From assembly GCA_030635865.1 (NCBI GenBank), contig DAOVYA010000033.1, positions 1-10,195 of the forward strand: DNA of 10,195 bases, read 5' to 3'. Of this stretch, positions 7,278 through 10,195 are shown in pieces. The notes beneath the pieces are model-generated. The model searched no databases. It was not told the DNA's origin and saw only the letters and a program-made list of their open reading frames with translations. Source of the DNA: Gammaproteobacteria bacterium (GTDB lineage Bacteria > Pseudomonadota > Gammaproteobacteria > UBA9214). The position numbers and the translations under genes are program-made. Within the stretch, counting starts at the first letter, position 1, and every line of letters starts with the position of its first letter.

Positions 7278-7751
7278 TCAAAGATGCCTTTCTATATCGT
7301 GTCTTTTCAAACCCCATGCCAGCAGCATCAGCATCCTCCGGTTGGTACTGGTCAGTCGTTCCGCGACTGTTTCCAGTATCTCCAGCATCACCTGGTATCC
7401 GATTCTGCTATGTGTCTCGAAAAATTCATGCAGACGATCGCCATCGATAACAGCCAGCTCACATTCCGTTACCGTAGTCACGGTCGCCATGCGCAGACTA
7501 TGGATCAGCCCCCCGAACTCGCCAAATACTGCACCGGCGCCCAGATCACAGACCCCCGGGTGAACCGTACTGCCTCCTTCGAGCTCAATATTTCCCGTCA
7601 CGCGCACTGTCCCGCGCATGACAATAAACAGTTCCTTTCCACACTCGCCCTCTGTAATAACCACTTTATTTTCAGGATAAGACCGACGCACCCAGTGTTC
7701 CCGCTCCTTGAACCGGGGATGCGTAAACAATAATTCAGAAATGGACTTCAC
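7278..7751 (-). CDS. Stand-alone cyclic nucleotide-binding domain protein
   Basis: 157 residues from a GTG at 7751 (AGG a few bases upstream). Nearly the whole protein is one Crp-type cyclic nucleotide-binding domain: a beta roll through about residue 105 and the C helix after it. The phosphate-binding cassette is intact, FGEFGGLIHSLRMATV (76-91), with the conserved E78 and R87 that contact ribose and cyclic phosphate in cAMP/cGMP binders. There is no helix-turn-helix, kinase or channel domain; the protein ends after a basic helix, near residues 138-157. It therefore probably acts by binding a partner rather than DNA. It lies 133 bases after the lytic transglycosylase gene and 233 bases before the sugar-transferase gene, so it may be an independent unit or a leader of the polysaccharide locus. 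The ligand (cAMP, cGMP or other) cannot be told from sequence. Confidence 0.85.
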   Translation of the reverse strand: MKSISELLFTHPRFKEREHWVRRSYPENKVVITEGECGKELFIVMRGTVRVTGNIELEGGSTVHPGVCDLGAGAVFGEFGGLIHSLRMATVTTVTECELAVIDGDRLHEFFETHSRIGYQVMLEILETVAERLTSTNRRMLMLLAWGLKRHDIERHL

Positions 7752-7884
7752 GGACCTGTATCCCTTTTGCCTCAGACAGCCAGCCTGTATTAATAGCTAT
7801 CGCCCGTTATGTAATATTCCTTAAGATAGCTGCCTGGAAGAGGCTGGTGTGCGACAGGCCTGTTGCAGGAGTGCGGCCTTCGGA

Positions 7885-8841
7885 TCACTTTTTTTGTGGG
7901 AAACGTACCATTCTCGATGGTTCGACCACCGGTTCAATCGGCGGGTGCGTGTCATGGCCGTAGGCCCGCATGACCTTGCGAATGTAGTCCCGTGTCTCCC
8001 GGTAAGGCGGTACCCCCAGGTATTCCTCCACGGCCCGTTCACCGGCATTGTAACCCGCCAGTGACAGGCGCAGGTTCCCCTGGAAAAAAGATAACAGCCA
8101 GCGCATATAGGCCATTCCGCCATGCAGGTTCTGCACCGGGTCCGTTCTATCCCTGACACCGAAACGGGCCGCGGTCGACGGGATCAACTGCATCAGCCCC
8201 TGTGCATTTGCCGGCGAGCGGGCCCGTGGATTAAAATTCGACTCGGTCTGGATAATCGCGAGAATGAGGTTTGGATCCAGACCGTAGTCCGGTGCCAGCA
8301 GGCGTACCCACGATGCGATCTGGCTGCGCTCGGGGGTTTCCGTATTGACGCCTGCATTCCAGTCCTTCCATTCATTGCCAGGTATCGTTGCGATCGCATA
8401 GGCATCAAAGCGGCTTGCGTAGGTACATCTCGGCTTCCTGGGGACGCCCGGCTCGCCGACATAGGCAAGAAACTTGCGTGCCTGCAGATCACCATTGGCT
8501 GCCGCGACCTGTAACCAGGCAGCGGCAAGGTCTGTATCCCGGGGGGCACCCAGGCCATTGGAATACATCCAGGCCAGGCGCAGCTGTGCCGGCAGGTAGC
8601 CAAGCCGGGCGGCTGCACAATACAGCTGCCGGGCACGGCCGTAATCGCGACGATAGCCGATGGCGCGTTCATACCGGCTGGCCAGGTTCATCAGTTCCTC
8701 GGGGTCGGGGTCTGCAAGCAGCACCTGCCAGTCCAGTACCGGGGTGGCGCCCTGCCCGGTAACGGACCACAGCAACAGCACCAGTACCAGTATCACCCTG
8801 TACCCGGTGTTATGACTGCGATTGCAGCGCACAGTGGTCAC
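7885..8841 (-). CDS. Sel1-repeat lytic murein transglycosylase (SLT family)
   Basis: 318 residues from a GTG at 8841 that overlaps the previous gene's TGA (GTGA, 4 bases), which suggests translational coupling; a GTG at codon 16 is an alternative. Residues 15-32 are a hydrophobic secretion signal ending near GQGA. Residues 50-126 hold two Sel1-like helical repeats (ARQLYCAAARLGYLPAQLRL and LAAAWLQVAAANGDLQARKF), which usually mediate protein contacts. The SLT domain follows (about 180-295): catalytic E200 in IQTESNFN, then AQGLMQLIPSTA (213-224) and LAGYNAGERAV (261-271). Such enzymes cut peptidoglycan between N-acetylmuramic acid and N-acetylglucosamine, leaving a 1,6-anhydro end, in the periplasm. 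Its place behind exbD and a TonB-like gene suggests it opens or remodels the wall for an envelope-spanning complex. The C-terminus is short and basic (FPQKK). No terminator is evident after it. Confidence 0.9.
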   Translation of the reverse strand: MTTVRCNRSHNTGYRVILVLVLLLWSVTGQGATPVLDWQVLLADPDPEELMNLASRYERAIGYRRDYGRARQLYCAAARLGYLPAQLRLAWMYSNGLGAPRDTDLAAAWLQVAAANGDLQARKFLAYVGEPGVPRKPRCTYASRFDAYAIATIPGNEWKDWNAGVNTETPERSQIASWVRLLAPDYGLDPNLILAIIQTESNFNPRARSPANAQGLMQLIPSTAARFGVRDRTDPVQNLHGGMAYMRWLLSFFQGNLRLSLAGYNAGERAVEEYLGVPPYRETRDYIRKVMRAYGHDTHPPIEPVVEPSRMVRFPQKK

Positions 8842-9755
8842 CTTGGAAAAAACTCGATGGGGATCTTCGTGGTCACTACACGCGCACCCGGCTTGTTACC
8901 GAAATCAATGCGCTTGATGAGTGCGACCAGCTGTTGTTCCAGCGAGACCGCACCCAGTTCGCTGCTGAGGATGACACAGCGGGTAACATTGCCTGCCGGT
9001 GCAATTGTGATACTCATGACGAGTTTGCCCTGCAAGGTGGCGTCCTTGCGCAACTCTTGGTTGTAGAGCGTGTACATGGCACCCTTGTGGCGGTCCAGCA
9101 CTTCCTGAATATCTTCCTCGCTGCGAACCACGCCAGCCGGTGGCGCAGATGTATGCTTGCCTGCCGTCATGATACTTTCACGGCCAACAAAGTCTTGCTC
9201 GGAATCCTCCCGGTCCGGCAAGCCGGCCGTACCCAGGACCGATTGATGGGCAACACCGCCTTCAATACCCCTGCTGCCCCGGGTCACATTGGCTGTCAGC
9301 ATCGAGGGTTGTGGTGTCGTGGTATGCAGCTGACCGACCGCGTCATTCTGCCTCGATGTGGTGCCAGTCTTCGGTGTCGTACCTCGCAATGCAGCGAGCG
9401 CATCGCTCATTGCCAGCACACCGGCCCTGGCTGCCCTCTGGCGGGGTGTCACAACCGGCGCAACCGGTAGGTGATCAGGTGCAGTTTGTGACACCTGCGG
9501 CACAGCCGCCTCGGGTGCTGCCGGTAACTCTGTCAGAGTGGGTGCTGGCACAAACCGTTCGGCAAGCAGGCGCACATGGCGCGCTGGCAACTCCTCGACA
9601 ACCTCGCTATCCGCTTGCGGTATCCGGATATAGGGCGTGATAACCCCGGCTACCAGGCTGATCACCAGTGCCTGCAACAGGATCCGGCGAAAACGGCGGT
9701 CTTCCTCATGCAGCGCAGTCCAGGAAAAGCCTGCATGCAGGGTCATTGTCGACAT
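8838..9755 (-). CDS. TonB-like protein with AgmX/PglI-type C-terminal domain
   Basis: 305 residues from the ATG at 9755, which lies 4 bases after the exbD stop and has a GGCAGG 8 bases upstream. The frame stays open for 33 more codons but that part overlaps exbD and is Cys/Arg-rich, so I reject it. A short cytoplasmic N-terminus leads to one membrane helix (about 24-41). A periplasmic linker follows with Pro/Ala/Glu-rich stretches (65-105), a conserved-looking segment RQRAARAGVLAMSDALAALRG (residues 105-125, containing the ARAGVL core), and a Thr/Ser/Gly-rich part. The C-terminal domain (about 212-305) carries the AgmX/PglI-like pattern: EDIQEVLDRHKGAMYTLYNQEL, then GKLVMSITIAPAGNVTRCVI and VALIKRIDFG, ending IPIEFFPR. 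This is related to TonB C-terminal domains. With ExbD it should form a proton-driven energy-transfer complex linking inner membrane to periplasm. No TonB-dependent receptor is in view. Confidence 0.87.
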   Translation of the reverse strand: MSTMTLHAGFSWTALHEEDRRFRRILLQALVISLVAGVITPYIRIPQADSEVVEELPARHVRLLAERFVPAPTLTELPAAPEAAVPQVSQTAPDHLPVAPVVTPRQRAARAGVLAMSDALAALRGTTPKTGTTSRQNDAVGQLHTTTPQPSMLTANVTRGSRGIEGGVAHQSVLGTAGLPDREDSEQDFVGRESIMTAGKHTSAPPAGVVRSEEDIQEVLDRHKGAMYTLYNQELRKDATLQGKLVMSITIAPAGNVTRCVILSSELGAVSLEQQLVALIKRIDFGNKPGARVVTTKIPIEFFPR

Positions 9756-9759
9756 GGCG

Positions 9760-10195
9760 CTAGCCTGCCCCGGATGAGCGTTGCAGCACCGACAGTGAAA
9801 TATTGCCGTAACCTGCCTGCGTGCAGGTCTGCATGACCCTGTTGAGCAATACAAACGGGATGGACCTGTCGCCCATGATGGTCACTTCCCGGCCAGCCTC
9901 GGCGGGAGCATCCGCTACCAACTGCGCCAGCAGCGCTGTCCGCAGGGCCTTGATCTCACCACGGGTCGCTTGCATGTCCGTGTCGATGGCAACAACCGGC
10001 TCGCCCTGCAGCAGGATGTTATCCCGGGTAATCATGACAACCGGCGTTTCCCTGGGTTGCTGGTCCGCAACTGATTCGGGAAGCCTGACAAGTGTATTGT
10101 TATCTTCCGGTGCACCGTCTGCGGAATGCGCCAGGAAAAAAAACACCAGGATGGTAAAGACATCCATCAACGCCACCAGGTTCAGTGTCGGCCAG
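9760..10195 (-). CDS. ExbD/TolR family proton-channel subunit (start beyond window)
   Basis: Open to the right edge; 145 codons are visible, ending at a TAG at 9760. The visible part begins with the family's membrane helix, preceded by PTLNLVALMDVFTILVFFFL, in which the Asp of LMDVF corresponds to the proton-translocating Asp of ExbD/TolR. Because residues before it also fit the family, the true start lies outside the window and the internal GTG or ATG is not the start. After the helix comes a periplasmic domain of about 115 residues with the usual order: an extended strand (VVMITRDNILLQGEPV), a helix, a second strand (REVTIMGDRSIPF), a helix (VLLNRVMQTCTQAGY) and a final strand (ISLSVLQ). 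It should work with a TolQ/ExbB subunit (expected upstream, off the window) and the TonB-like protein encoded next. Confidence 0.9.
   Translation of the reverse strand, partial: WPTLNLVALMDVFTILVFFFLAHSADGAPEDNNTLVRLPESVADQQPRETPVVMITRDNILLQGEPVVAIDTDMQATRGEIKALRTALLAQLVADAPAEAGREVTIMGDRSIPFVLLNRVMQTCTQAGYGNISLSVLQRSSGAG

Noticed and set aside
7284..7733. 149-codon plus-strand open frame covering the cyclic-nucleotide-binding gene
   Set aside because: It mirrors the real gene on the opposite strand and has a composition unlike a folded protein (many His, Gln, Pro and Thr).
7854..7866. CAGGCCTG-centred palindrome after the lytic transglycosylase gene
   Set aside because: It has no loop and no T tract, so it is neither a terminator nor clearly an operator; short GC palindromes of this size occur by chance.
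8934..9470. 178-codon plus-strand open frame within the TonB-like gene
   Set aside because: It is antisense to a recognisable C-terminal domain; composition is unusual and there is no domain pattern or start signal.
9756..9854. N-terminal extension of the TonB-like protein to 9854
   Set aside because: The extra 33 residues are Cys/Arg-rich, overlap the ExbD C-terminus, and precede a well-placed ATG with a ribosome binding site at 9755.

Overview
The window looks like a chromosomal segment from a Gram-negative proteobacterium. A gammaproteobacterium is most likely, inferred from gene families and moderate GC rather than from any marker gene. Every gene I can support lies on the minus strand, so the biological order runs from high to low coordinates.

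Right end (about 7885-10195): a tightly packed inner-membrane/periplasm operon. It holds an ExbD/TolR-type proton-channel subunit (its start lies beyond the right edge), a TonB-like protein with an AgmX/PglI-type C-terminal domain, and a Sel1-repeat lytic transglycosylase. Gaps are +4 bp and then a 4-bp overlap, which suggests translational coupling of an energised envelope machine with a cell-wall enzyme.

Middle (about 2057-7751): a stand-alone cyclic-nucleotide-binding protein; an AT-rich 233-bp spacer with a sigma70-like promoter and a perfect 25-bp A/T palindrome; a polyprenyl-phosphate sugar transferase of the clade linked to the PEP-CTERM/exosortase system; then the two-component pair PrsK (membrane histidine kinase) and PrsR (sigma54-dependent response regulator), which overlap by 4 bp. 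This is the regulatory and first-glycosyltransferase part of an exopolysaccharide/PEP-CTERM locus. The exosortase itself is not in the window.

Left end (1-1973): a protein with a MaoC/hotdog-like N-terminus and unknown function, a 64-residue ThiF-like fragment that is probably a broken gene, and the start of a secreted protein that runs off the left edge. That last gene has a strong ribosome binding site. Upstream it has a well-spaced -24/-12 (sigma54) promoter, and further upstream two 17-bp imperfect palindromes of the form GTGTAA-N5-TTACAC. PrsR is a sigma54 activator encoded 1.5 kb away, so the simplest model is that PrsK senses an envelope signal, PrsR binds the palindromes, and sigma54 polymerase transcribes a secreted PEP-CTERM-type protein that works with the exopolysaccharide. 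The C-terminal sorting signal of that protein is outside the window, so this assignment is inferred.

I see no rRNA, tRNA, CRISPR array, insertion sequence or convincing intrinsic terminator. The largest gene-free stretches are 512-742 and 7045-7277, both regulatory in appearance.
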